Positions 14,601 through 28,640 of a DNA stretch of 64,000 bases are shown piece after piece. The stretch spans positions 32,881,677-32,945,676 of the forward strand of contig OZ024741.1 in assembly GCA_964016885.1 (NCBI GenBank), written 5' to 3'. A program made the position numbers and the translations under genes. The notes below the pieces were generated by a model that ran no database searches, had not been told where the DNA came from, and saw only the letters and a program-made list of their open reading frames with translations. The DNA is from Eledone cirrhosa. Lineage: Eukaryota; Mollusca; Cephalopoda; Octopoda; Eledonidae. Each line of letters starts with the position of its first letter. Position 1 is the first letter of the stretch.

Positions 14601-17600
14601 ATATATCTGTCTTACAGTATCTATGTGTCTTACAGTATATATGTGTCTTACAGTATATATATGTCTTACAGTATATATGTGTCTTACAGTATATATATGT
14701 GTCTTACAGTATCTATGTGTCTTACAGTATATATATGTGTCTTACAGTATATATGTGTCTTACAGTATATATGTGTCTTAAAGTATATCTATGTGTCTTA
14801 CAGTATATATGTGTCTTACAGTATATATATGTGTCTTACAGTATATATGTGTCTTACAGTATATATGTGTCTTACAGTATATCTATGTGTCTTACAGTAT
14901 ATATGTGTCTTACAGTATATATGTGTCTTACAGTATATATATGTGTCTTACAGTATATATGTGTCTTACAGTATATATGTCTTACAGTATCTATGTGTCT
15001 TACAGTATATATGTGTCTTACAGTATATATGTGTCTTACAGTATATATATGTGTCTTACAGTATATATGTGTCTTACAGTATATATATATATGTGTCTTA
15101 CAGTATATATGTGTCTTACAGTATATATGTGTCTTACAATATATATCTGTCTTACAGTATATATGTGCCTTACAGTATCTATGTGTCTTACAGTATATAT
15201 ATATGTGTCTTACAGTATATATGTGTGTTACAGTATATATATGTGTCTTACAGTATATATGTGTCTTACAGTATATATGTGTCTTACAATATATATGTGT
15301 CTTACAGTATATATGTGTCTTACAGTATATATGTGTCTTACAATATATATGTGTCTTACAGTATATATATGTCTTACAGTATATATGTGTCTTACAGTAT
15401 ATATGTGTCTTACAATATATATGTTTCTTACAGTATATATGTGTCTTACAGTATATATGTGTCTTACAGTATATATGTGTCTTACAGTATATATGTGTCT
15501 TACAGTATATATATGTGTCTTACAGTATATATGTGTCTTACAGTATATATGTGTGTCTTACAGTATATATGTGTCTTACAGTATATATATGTGTCTTACA
15601 GTATATATGTGTCTTACAGTATATATGTGTCTTACAGTATATATGTGTCTTACAGTATATATATGTGTCTTACAGTATATATGTGTCTTACAGTATATAT
15701 ATGTGTCTTACAGTATATATGTGTCTTACAGTATATATGTGTCTTACAATATATATGTGTCTTACAGTATATATGTGTCTTACAGTATATATGTGTCTTA
15801 CAGTATATATGTGTCTTACAGTATATATGTGTCTTACAGTATCTATGTGTCTTACAGTATATATGTGTCTTACAGTATATATATGTGTCTTACAGTATAT
15901 ATGTGTCTTACAGTATATATGTGTCTTACAGTATATATGTGTCTTACAGTATATATATGTCTTACAGTATATATATGTCTTACAGTATATATGTGTCTTA
16001 CAGTATATATATGTCTTACAGTATATATGTGTCTTACAGTATATATGTGTCTTCCAGTATATATATGTCTTACAGTATAAATGTGTCTTACAGTATATAT
16101 GTGTCTTACAGTATATATGTGTCTTACAGTATCTATGTGTCTTACAGTATATATGTGTCTTCCAGTATATATATGTCTTACAGTATATATGTGTCTTACA
16201 GTATATATGTGTCTTCCAGTATATATATGTCTTACAGTATATATGTGTCTTACAGTATATATGTGTCTTACAGTATATATATGTCTTACAGTATATATGT
16301 GTCTTACAGTATATATATTTTTTACTTACAGTATATATGTGTCTTACAGTATATATGTGTCTTACAATATATATGTGTCTTACAGTATATATGTGTCTTA
16401 CAGTATATATGTGTCTTACAGTATATACGTGTCTTACAGTATATATATGTCTTACAGTATATATGTGTCTTACAGTATATACGTGTCTTACAGTATATAT
16501 GTGTGTTACAGGATATATATGTGTCTTACAGTATATATGTGTCTTACAGTATATATATGTGTCTTACAGTATATATGTGTCTTACAGTATATATGTGTCT
16601 TACAGTATATATATGTGTCTTACAGTATATATGTGTCTTAGAGTATATATCTGTCTTACAGTATCTATGTGTCTTACAGTATATATGTGTCTTACAGTAT
16701 ATATATGTCTTACAGTATATATGTGTCTCACAGTATATATATGTGTCTTACTGTATCTATGTGTCTTACAGTATATATATGTGTCTTACAGTATATATGT
16801 GTCTTACAGTATATATGTGTCTTAAAGTATATCTATGTGTCTTACAGTATATATGTGTCTTACAGTATATATATGTGTCTTACAGTATATATGTGTCTTA
16901 CAGTATATATGTGTCTTACAGTATATCTATGTGTCTTACAGTATATATGTGTCTTACAGTATATATGTGTCTTACAGTATATATGTGTCTTACAGTAAAT
17001 ATATGTGTCTTACAGTATATATGTGTCTTACTATATATATGTGTCTTACAGTATATATGTGTCTTACAGTATATATATGTGTCTTACAGTATATATGTGT
17101 CTTACAGTATCTATGTGTCTTACAGTATATATGTGTCTTACAATATGTATGTGTCTTACAGTATATATGTGTCTTACAGTATATATGTGTCTTACAGTAT
17201 CTATGTGTCTTACAGTATATATATGTGTCTTACAGTATCTATGTGTCTTCCAGTATATATGTGTCTTACAGTATATATGTGTCTTACAGTATCTATGTGT
17301 CTTACAGTATATATGTGTCTTACAGTATATATGTGTCTTACAGTATATATGTGTCTTACAGTATATATGTGTCTTACAGTATATATGTGTCTTACAGTAT
17401 ATATATGTGTCTAACAGTATATATGTGTCTTACAGTATATATGTGTCTTACCGTATATATATGTGTCTTACAGTATATATGTGTCTTACAGTATATATGT
17501 GTCTTACAGTATATATGTGTCTTACAGTATCTATGTGTCTTACAGTATAGATGTATCTTACAGTATACATGTATCTTACAGTATATATGTGTCTTACAGT

Positions 17601-20600
17601 ATATATATGTGTCTTACAGTATATATGTGTCTTAGAGTATATATCTGTCTTACAGTATCTATGTGTCTTACAGTATATATGTGTCTTACAGTATATATAT
17701 GTCTTACAGTATATATGTGTCTTACAGTATATATATGTGTCTTACAGTATCTATGTGTCTTACAGTATATATATATGTGTCTTACAGTATATATGTGTCT
17801 TACAGTATATATGTGTCTTAAAGTATATCTATGTGTCTTACAGTATATATGTGTCTTACAGTATATATATGTGTCTTACAGTATATATGTGTCTTACAGT
17901 ATATATGTGTCTTACAGTATATCTATGTGTCTTACAGTATATATGTGTCTTACAGTATATATGTGTCTTACAGTATATATATGTGTCTTACAGTATATAT
18001 GTGTCTTACAGTATATATGTCTTACAGTATCTATGTGTCTTACAGTATATATGTGTCTTACAGTATATATGTGTCTTACAGTATATATATGTGTCTTACA
18101 GTATATATGTGTCTTACAGTATATATATATATGTGTCTTACAGTATATATGTGTCTTACAGTATATATGTGTCTTACAATATATATCTGTCTTACAGTAT
18201 ATATGTGCCTTACAGTATCTATGTGTCTTACAGTATATATATATGTGTCTTACAGTATATATGTGTGTTACAGTATATATATGTGTCTTACAGTATATAT
18301 GTGTCTTACAGTATATATGTGTCTTACAATATATATGTGTCTTACAGTATATATGTGTCTTACAGTATATATGTGTCTTACAATATATATGTGTCTTACA
18401 GTATATATATGTCTTACAGTATATATGTGTCTTACAGTATATATGTGTCTTACAATATATATGTTTCTTACAGTATATATGTGTCTTACAGTATATATGT
18501 GTCTTACAGTATATATGTGTCTTACAGTATATATGTGTCTTACAGTATATATATGTGTCTTACAGTATATATGTGTCTTACAGTATATATGTGTGTCTTA
18601 CAGTATATATGTGTCTTACAGTATATATATGTGTCTTACAGTATATATGTGTCTTACAGTATATATGTGTCTTACAGTATATATGTGTCTTACAGTATAT
18701 ATATGTGTCTTACAGTATATATGTGTCTTACAGTATATATATGTGTCTTACAGTATATATGTGTCTTACAGTATATATGTGTCTTACAATATATATGTGT
18801 CTTACAGTATATATGTGTCTTACAGTATATATGTGTCTTACAGTATATATGTGTCTTACAGTATATATGTGTCTTACAGTATCTATGTGTCTTACAGTAT
18901 ATATGTGTCTTACAGTATATATATGTGTCTTACAGTATATATGTGTCTTACAGTATATATGTGTCTTACAGTATATATGTGTCTTACAGTATATATATGT
19001 CTTACAGTATATATATGTCTTACAGTATATATGTGTCTTACAGTATATATATGTCTTACAGTATATATGTGTCTTACAGTATATATGTGTCTTCCAGTAT
19101 ATATATGTCTTACAGTATATATGTGTCTTACAGTATATATGTGTCTTACAGTATATATGTGTCTTACAGTATCTATGTGTCTTACAGTATATATGTGTCT
19201 TCCAGTATATATATGTCTTACAGTATATATGTGTCTTACAGTATATATGTGTCTTCCAGTATATATATGTCTTACAGTATATATGTGTCTTACAGTATAT
19301 ATGTGTCTTACAGTATATATATGTCTTACAGTATATATGTGTCTTACAGTATATATATATGTGTCTTACAGTATATATGTGTCTTACAGTATATATGTGT
19401 CTTACAATATATATGTGTCTTACAGTATATATGTGTCTTACAGTATATATGTGTCTTACAGTATATACGTGTCTTACAGTATATATATGTCTTACAGTAT
19501 ATATGTGTCTTACAGTATATACGTGTCTTACAGTATATATGTGTGTTACAGGATATATATGTGTCTTACAGTATATATGTGTCTTACAGTATATATATGT
19601 GTCTTACAGTATATATGTGTCTTACAGTATATATGTGTCTTACAGTATATATATGTGTCTTACAGTATATATGTGTCTTAGAGTATATATCTGTCTTACA
19701 GTATCTATGTGTCTTACAGTATATATGTGTCTTACAGTATATATATGTCTTACAGTATATATGTGTCTTACAGTATATATATGTGTCTTACAGTATCTAT
19801 GTGTCTTACAGTATATATATGTGTCTTACAGTATATATGTGTCTTACAGTATATATGTGTCTTAAAGTATATCTATGTGTCTTACAGTATATATGTGTCT
19901 TACAGTATATATATGTGTCTTACAGTATATATGTGTCTTACAGTATATATGTGTCTTACAGTATATCTATGTGTCTTACAGTATATATGTGTCTTACAGT
20001 ATATATGTGTGTTACAGTATATATGTGTCTTACAGTAAATATATGTGTCTTACAGTATATATGTGTCTTACTATATATATGTGTCTTACAGTATATATGT
20101 GTCTTACAGTATATATATGTGTCTTACAGTATATATGTGTCTTACAGTATCTATGTGTCTTACAGTATATATGTGTCTTACAATATGTATGTGTCTTACA
20201 GTATATATGTGTCTTACAGTATATATGTGTCTTACAGTATCTATGTGTCTTACAGTATATATATGTGTCTTACAGTATCTATGTGTCTTCCAGTATATAT
20301 GTGTCTTACAGTATATATGTGTCTTACAGTATCTATGTGTCTTACAGTATATATGTGTCTTACAGTATATATGTGTCTTACAGTATATATGTGTCTTACA
20401 GTATATATGTGTCTTACAGTATATATGTGTCTTACAGTATATATATGTGTCTAACAGTATATATGTGTCTTACAGTATATATGTGTCTTACCGTATATAT
20501 ATGTGTCTTACAGTATATATGTGTCTTACAGTATATATGTGTCTTACAGTATATATGTGTCTTACAGTATCTATGTGTCTTACAGTATAGATGTATCTTA

Positions 20601-22750
20601 CAGTATACATGTATCTTACAGTATATATGTGTCTTACAGTATATATATGTGTCTTACAGTATATATGTGTCTTACAGTATATATATGTGTCTTACAGTAT
20701 ATATGTGTCTTACAGTATATATGTGTGTCTTACAGTATATATGTGTCTTACAGTATATATATGTGTCTTACAGTATATATGTGTCTTACAGTATATATGT
20801 GTCTTACAGTATATATGTGTCTTACAGTATATATGTGTCTTACAATATATATATGTGTCTTACAGTATATATGTGTCTTACAGTATATATATGTGTCTTA
20901 CAGTATATATGTGTCTTACAGTATATATGTGTCTTACAATATATATGTGTCTTACAGTATATATGTGTCTTACAGTATATATGTGTCTTACAGTATATAT
21001 GTGTCTTACAGTATATATATGTGTCTTACAGTATATATGTGTCTTAGAGTATATATCTGTCTTACAGTATCTATGTGTCTTACAGTATATATGTGTCTTA
21101 CAGTATATATATGTCTTACAGTATATATGTGTCTTACAGTATATATATGTGTCTTACAGTATCTATGTGTCTTACAGTATATATATGTGTCTTACAGTAT
21201 ATATGTGTCTTACAGTATATATGTGTCTTAAAGTATATCTATGTGTCTTACAGTATATATGTGTCTTACAGTATATATATGTGTCTTACAGTATATATGT
21301 GTCTTACAGTATATATGTGTCTTACAGTATATCTATGTGTCTTACAGTATATATGTGTCTTACAGTATATATGTGTCTTACAGTATATATGTGTCTTACA
21401 GTAAATATATGTGTCTTACAGTATATATGTGTCTTACTATATATATGTGTCTTACAGTATATATGTGTCTTACAGTATATATATGTGTCTTACAGTATAT
21501 ATGTGTCTTACAGTATCTATGTGTCTTACAGTATATATGTGTCTTACAATATGTATGTGTCTTACAGTATATATGTGTCTTACAGTATATATGTGTCTTA
21601 CAGTATCTATGTGTCTTACAGTATATATATGTGTCTTACAGTATCTATGTGTCTTCCAGTATATATGTGTCTTACAGTATATATGTGTCTTACAGTATCT
21701 ATGTGTCTTACAGTATATATGTGTCTTACAGTATATATGTGTCTTACAGTATATATGTGTCTTACAGTATATATGTGTCTTACAGTATATATGTGTCTTA
21801 CAGTATATATATGTGTCTAACAGTATATATGTGTCTTACAGTATATATGTGTCTTACCGTATATATATGTGTCTTACAGTATATATGTGTCTTACAGTAT
21901 ATATGTGTCTTACAGTATATATGTGTCTTACAGTATCTATGTGTCTTACAGTATAGATGTATCTTACAGTATACATGTATCTTACAGTATATATGTGTCT
22001 TACAGTATATATATGTGTCTTACAGTATATATGTGTCTTACAGTATATATATGTGTCTTACAGTATATATGTGTCTTACAGTATATATGTGTCTTACAGT
22101 ATATATGTGTCTTACAATATATATATGTGTCTTACAGTATATATGTGTCTTACAGTATATATATGTGTCTTACAGTATATATGTGTCTTACAGTATATAT
22201 GTGTCTTACAATATATATGTGTCTTACAGTATATATGTGTCTTACAGTATATATGTGTCTTACAGTATATATGTGTCTTACAGTATCTATGTGTCTTACA
22301 GTATATATGTGTCTTACAGTATATATATGTGTCTTACAGTATATATGTGTCTTACAGTATATATGTGTCTTACAGTATATATGTGTCTTACAGTATATAT
22401 ATGTCTTACAGTATATATATGTCTTACAGTATATATGTGTCTTACAGTATATATATGTCTTACAGTATATATGTGTCTTACAGTATATATGTGTCTTCCA
22501 GTATATATATGTCTTACAGTATATATGTGTCTTACAGTATATATGTGTCTTACAGTATATATGTGTCTTACAGTATCTATGTGTCTTACAGTATATATGT
22601 GTCTTCCAGTATATATATGTCTTACAGTATATATGTGTCTTACAGTATATATGTGTCTTCCAGTATATATATGTCTTACAGTATATATGTGTCTTACAGT
22701 ATATATGTGTCTTACAGTATATATATGTCTTACAGTATATATGTGTCTTA
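11700..22750 (+). repeat. Higher-order repeat of 3,410 bp (1,366 + 2,044) in the satellite
   Basis: Marker units recur at fixed spacing. The CTTAGAGT unit lies at 13229, 14595, 16639, 17633, 19679 and 21045, giving steps of 1366, 2044, 994, 2046 and 1366. The GTCTAACAG unit at 14001, 17411, 20451 and 21817, and the CTTACCG unit near 14040, 17450, 20490 and 21856, both give steps of 3410, 3040 and 1366. A CAGGATAT unit at about 13100, 16510 and 19550 agrees. The second copy is therefore shorter by about 370 bp, with a 2-bp (one TA) length change in its 2,044-bp half. Outer limits are approximate. Confidence 0.85.
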
Positions 22751-25700
22751 GAGTATATATATATGTGTCTTACAGTATATATGTGTCTTACAGTATATAT
22801 GTGTCTTACAGTATATATGTGTCTTACAGTATATATGTGTCTTACAGTATATACGTTTCTTACAGTATATATATGTCTTACAGTATATATGTGTCTTACA
22901 GTATATACGTGTCTTACAGTATATATGTGTGTTACAGTATATATATGTGTCTTACAGTATATATGTGTCTTACAGTATATATATGTGTTTTACAGTATAT
23001 ATGTGTCTTACAGTATATATGTGTCTTACAGTATATATATGTGTCTTACAGTATATATGTGTCTTAGAGTATATATCGGTCTTACAGTATCTATGTGTCT
23101 TACAGTATATATGTGTCTTACAGTATATATATGTGTCTTACAGTATCTATGTGTCTTACAGTATATATATGTGTCTTACAGTATATATGTGTCTTACAGT
23201 ATATATGTGTCTTACAGTATATCTATGTGTCTTACAGTATATATGTGTCTTACAGTATATATATGTGTCTTACAGTATATATGTGTCTTACAGTATATAT
23301 GTGTCTTACAGTATATCTATGTGTCTTACAGTATATATGTGTCTTACAGTATATATGTGTCTTACAGTATATATGTGTCTTACAGTAAATATATGTGTCT
23401 TACAGTATATATGTTTTTACTATATATATGTGTCTTACAGTATATATGTGTCTTACAGTATATATATGTGTCTTACAGTATATATGTGTCTTACAGTATC
23501 TATGTGTCTTACAGTATATATGTGTCTTACAATATGTATGTGTCTTACAGTATATATGTGTCTTACAGTATATATGTGTCTTACAGTATCTATGTGTCTT
23601 ACAGTATATATATGTGTCTTAAAGTATCTATGTGTCTTCCAGTATATATGTGTCTTACAGTATATATGTGTCTTACAGTATCTATGTGTCTTACAGTATA
23701 TATGTGTCTTACAGTATATATGTGTCTTACAGTATATATGTGTCTTACAGTATATATGTGTCTTACAGTATATATATGTGTCTAACAGTATATATGTGTC
23801 TTACAGTATATATGTGTCTTACAGTATATATATGTGTCTTACAGTATATATGTGTCTTACAGTATATATGTGTCTTACAGTATATATGTGTCTTACAGTA
23901 TCTATGTGTCTTACAGTATAGATGTATCTTACAGTATACATGTATCTTACAGTATATATGTGTCTTACAGTATATATATGTGTCTTACAGTATATATGTG
24001 TCTTACAGTATCTATGTGTCTTACAGTATAGATGTGTCTTACAGTATATATGTGTCTTACAGTATATATATGTGTCTTCCAGTATATATATGTCTTACAG
24101 TATATATGTGTCTTACAGTATATATGTGTCTTACAGTATAAATGTGTCTTACAGTATATATGTGTCTTACAGTATATATGTGTCTTACAGTATATATGTG
24201 TCTTACAGTATATATGTGTCTTACGGTATATATGTGTCTTACAGTATATATGTGTCTTACAGTATATATGTGTCTTACAGTATATATGTGTCTTACAGTA
24301 TCTATGTGTCTTACAGTATATATGTGTCTTACATTATATATGTGTCTTACAGTATATATGTCTCTTACAGTATATATACGTGTCTTACAGTATATATGTG
24401 TCTTACAGTATATATGTGTCTTACAGTATCTATGTGTCTTACAGTATATATGTGTCTTACAGTATATATGTGTCTTACAGTATATATGTGTCTTACAGTA
24501 TATGTGTGTCTTACAGTATATATGTGTCTTACAGTATATATGTGTCTTACAGTATATATGTGTCTTACAGTATATATGTGTCTTACAGTATATATATGTG
24601 TCTTACAGTATATATGTGTCTTACAGTATATATGTGTCTTACAGTATATATGTGTCTTACAGTATATATATGTGTCTTACAGTATCTATGTGTCTTACAG
24701 TATATATGTGTCTTACAGTATATATGTGTCTTACAGTATACATGTGTCTTACAGTATCTATGTGTCTTACAGTATCTATGTGTCTTACAGTATATATGTG
24801 TCTTACAGTATCTATGTGTCTTACAGTATATATATGTCTTACAGTATATATGTGTCTTACAGTATAGATGTGTCTTACAGTATCTATGTGTCTTACAGTA
24901 TATATGTGTCTTACAGTATATATGTGTCTTACAGTATATATATGTGTCTTACAGTATATATGTGTCTTACAGTATATACGTGTATTACAGTATATATGTA
25001 TCTTACAGTATATATATGTGTCTTACAGTATATATGTGTCTTATAGTATATATGTGTCTTACAGTATATATCTGTCTTACAGTATATATGTCTCTTACAG
25101 TATATATGTGTCTTACAGTATATATCTGTCTTACAGTATATATGTGTCTTACAGTATATATGTGTCTTACAGTATATATGTGTCTTACAATATATATGTG
25201 TCTTACAGTATATATGTGTCTTACAGTATATATGTGTCTTACAGTATATATGTGTCTTACAGTATATATGTGTCTTACAGTATATATGTGTCTTACAGTA
25301 TATATATGTGTCTTACAGTATCTATGTGTCTTACAGTATCTATGTGTCTTACAGTATATATATGTGTCTTACAGTATCTATGTGTCTTACAGTATATATG
25401 TGTCTTACAGTATATATGTGTTTTACAGTATATATATATGTGTCTTACAGTATATATGTGTCTTACAGTATATATATGTGTCTTACAGTATAGATATGTC
25501 TTACAGTATATATGTGTCTTACAGTATATATATGTGTCTTACAGTATATATGTGTCTTACAGTATATATGTGTCTTACGGTATATATGTGTCTTACAGTA
25601 TATCTATGTGTCTTACAGTATCTATGTGTCTTACAATATGTATGTGTCTTACAGTATATATATGTCTTACAGTATATATGTGTCTTACGGTATATATGTG

Positions 25701-28640
25701 TCTTACAGTATATCTATGTGTCTTACAGTATATATGTGTCTTACAGTATATATGTGTCTTACAGTATATATGTGTCTTCCAGTATATATATGTCTTACAG
25801 TATATATGTGTCTTACAGTATATATGTGTCTTACAGTATATATATGTCTTACAGTATATATGTGTCTTACAGTATATATATATGTGTCTTACAGTATATA
25901 TGTGTCTTACAGTATATATGTGTCTTACAGTATATATGTGTCTTACAGTATATATGTGTCTTACAGTATATACGTGTCTTACAGTATATATATGTCTTAC
26001 AGTATATATGTGTCTTACCGTATATACGTGTCTTACAGTATATATGTGTGTTACAGTATATATATGTGTCTTACAGTATATATGTGTCTTACAGTATATA
26101 TATGTGTTTTACAGTATATATGTGTCTTACAGTATATATGTGTCTTACAGTATATATATGTGTCTTACAGTATATATGTGTCTTAGAGTATATATCGGTC
26201 TTACAGTATCTATGTGTCTTACAGTATATATGTGTCTTACAGTATATATATGTGTCTTACAGTATCTATGTGTCTTACAGTATATATATGTGTCTTACAG
26301 TATATATGTGTCTTACAGTATATATGTGTCTTACAGTATATCTATGTGTCTTACAGTATATATGTGTCTTACAGTATATATATGTGTCTTACAGTATATA
26401 TGTGTCTTACAGTATATATGTGTCTTACAGTATATCTATGTGTCTTACAGTATATATGTGTCTTACAGTATATATGTGTCTTACAGTATATATGTGTCTT
26501 ACAGTAAATATATGTGTCTTACAGTATATATGTTTTTACTATATATATGTGTCTTACAGTATATATGTGTCTTACAGTATATATATGTGTCTTACAGTAT
26601 ATATGTGTCTTACAGTATCTATGTGTCTTACAGTATATATGTGTCTTACAATATGTATGTGTCTTACAGTATATATGTGTCTTACAGTATATATGTGTCT
26701 TACAGTATCTATGTGTCTTACAGTATATATATGTGTCTTAAAGTATCTATGTGTCTTCCAGTATATATGTGTCTTACAGTATATATGTGTCTTACAGTAT
26801 CTATGTGTCTTACAGTATATATGTGTCTTACAGTATATATGTGTCTTACAGTATATATGTGTCTTACAGTATATATGTGTCTTACAGTATATATATGTGT
26901 CTAACAGTATATATGTGTCTTACAGTATATATGTGTCTTACAGTATATATATGTGTCTTACAGTATATATGTGTCTTACAGTATATATGTGTCTTACAGT
27001 ATATATGTGTCTTACAGTATCTATGTGTCTTACAGTATAGATGTATCTTACAGTATACATGTATCTTACAGTATATATGTGTCTTACAGTATATATATGT
27101 GTCTTACAGTATATATGTGTCTTACAGTATCTATGTGTCTTACAGTATAGATGTGTCTTACAGTATATATGTGTCTTACAGTATATATATGTGTCTTCCA
27201 GTATATATATGTCTTACAGTATATATGTGTCTTACAGTATATATGTGTCTTACAGTATAAATGTGTCTTACAGTATATATGTGTCTTACAGTATATATGT
27301 GTCTTACAGTATATATGTGTCTTACAGTATATATGTGTCTTACGGTATATATGTGTCTTACAGTATATATGTGTCTTACAGTATATATGTGTCTTACAGT
27401 ATATATGTGTCTTACAGTATCTATGTGTCTTACAGTATATATGTGTCTTACATTATATATGTGTCTTACAGTATATATGTCTCTTACAGTATATATACGT
27501 GTCTTACAGTATATATGTGTCTTACAGTATATATGGGTCTTACAGTATCTATGTGTCTTACAGTATATATGTGTCTTACAGTATATATGTGTCTTACAGT
27601 ATATATGTGTCTTACAGTATATGTGTGTCTTACAGTATATATGTGTCTTACAGTATATATGTGTCTTACAGTATATATGTGTCTTACAGTATATATGTGT
27701 CTTACAGTATATATATGTGTCTTACAGTATATATGTGTCTTACAGTATATATGTGTCTTACAGTTTATATGTGTCTTACAGTATATATATGTGTCTTACA
27801 GTATCTATGTGTCTTACAGTATATATGTGTCTTACAGTATATATGTGTCTTACAGTATACATGTGTCTTACAGTATCTATGTGTCTTACAGTATCTATGT
27901 GTCTTACAGTATATATGTGTCTTACAGTATCTATGTGTCTTACAGTATATATATGTCTTACAGTATATATGTGTCTTACAGTATAGATGTGTCTTACAGT
28001 ATCTATGTGTCTTACAGTATATATGTGTCTTACAGTATATATGTGTCTTACAGTATATATATGTGTCTTACAGTATATATGTGTCTTACAGTATATACGT
28101 GTATTACAGTATATATGTATCTTACAGTATATATATGTGTCTTACAGTATATATGTGTCTTATAGTATATATGTGTCTTACAGTATATATCTGTCTTACA
28201 GTATATATGTCTCTTACAGTATATATGTGTCTTACAGTATATATCTGTCTTACAGTATATATGTGTCTTACAGTATATATGTGTCTTACAGTATATATGT
28301 GTCTTACAATATATATGTGTCTTACAGTATATATGTGTCTTACAGTATATATGTGTCTTACAGTATATATGTGTCTTACAGTATATATGTGTCTTACAGT
28401 ATATATGTGTCTTACAGTATATATATGTGTCTTACAGTATCTATGTGTCTTACAGTATCTATGTGTCTTACAGTATATATATGTGTCTTACAGTATCTAT
28501 GTGTCTTACAGTATATATGTGTCTTACAGTATATATGTGTCTTACAGTATATATATATGTGTCTTACAGTATATATGTGTCTTACAGTATATATATGTGT
28601 CTTACAGTATAGATATGTCTTACAGTATATATGTGTCTTA
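22750..28640 (+). repeat. Tandem duplication of 3,119 bp within the satellite
   Basis: Two adjacent copies, roughly 22.75-25.87 and 25.87-28.64 kb, share unusual units at 3,119-bp spacing. These include a damaged unit reading ATGTTTTTACTA near 23411 and 26530, an AGTAAATAT unit near 23385 and 26504, a GTCTAACAG unit at 23782 and 26901, and a GATGTATC unit near 23932 and 27051. Sharing of a rare deletion-type unit makes a recent duplication far likelier than parallel mutation. The right limit is set where a TATATATG unit near 25530 is replaced by TATCTATG near 28670. Confidence 0.88.
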
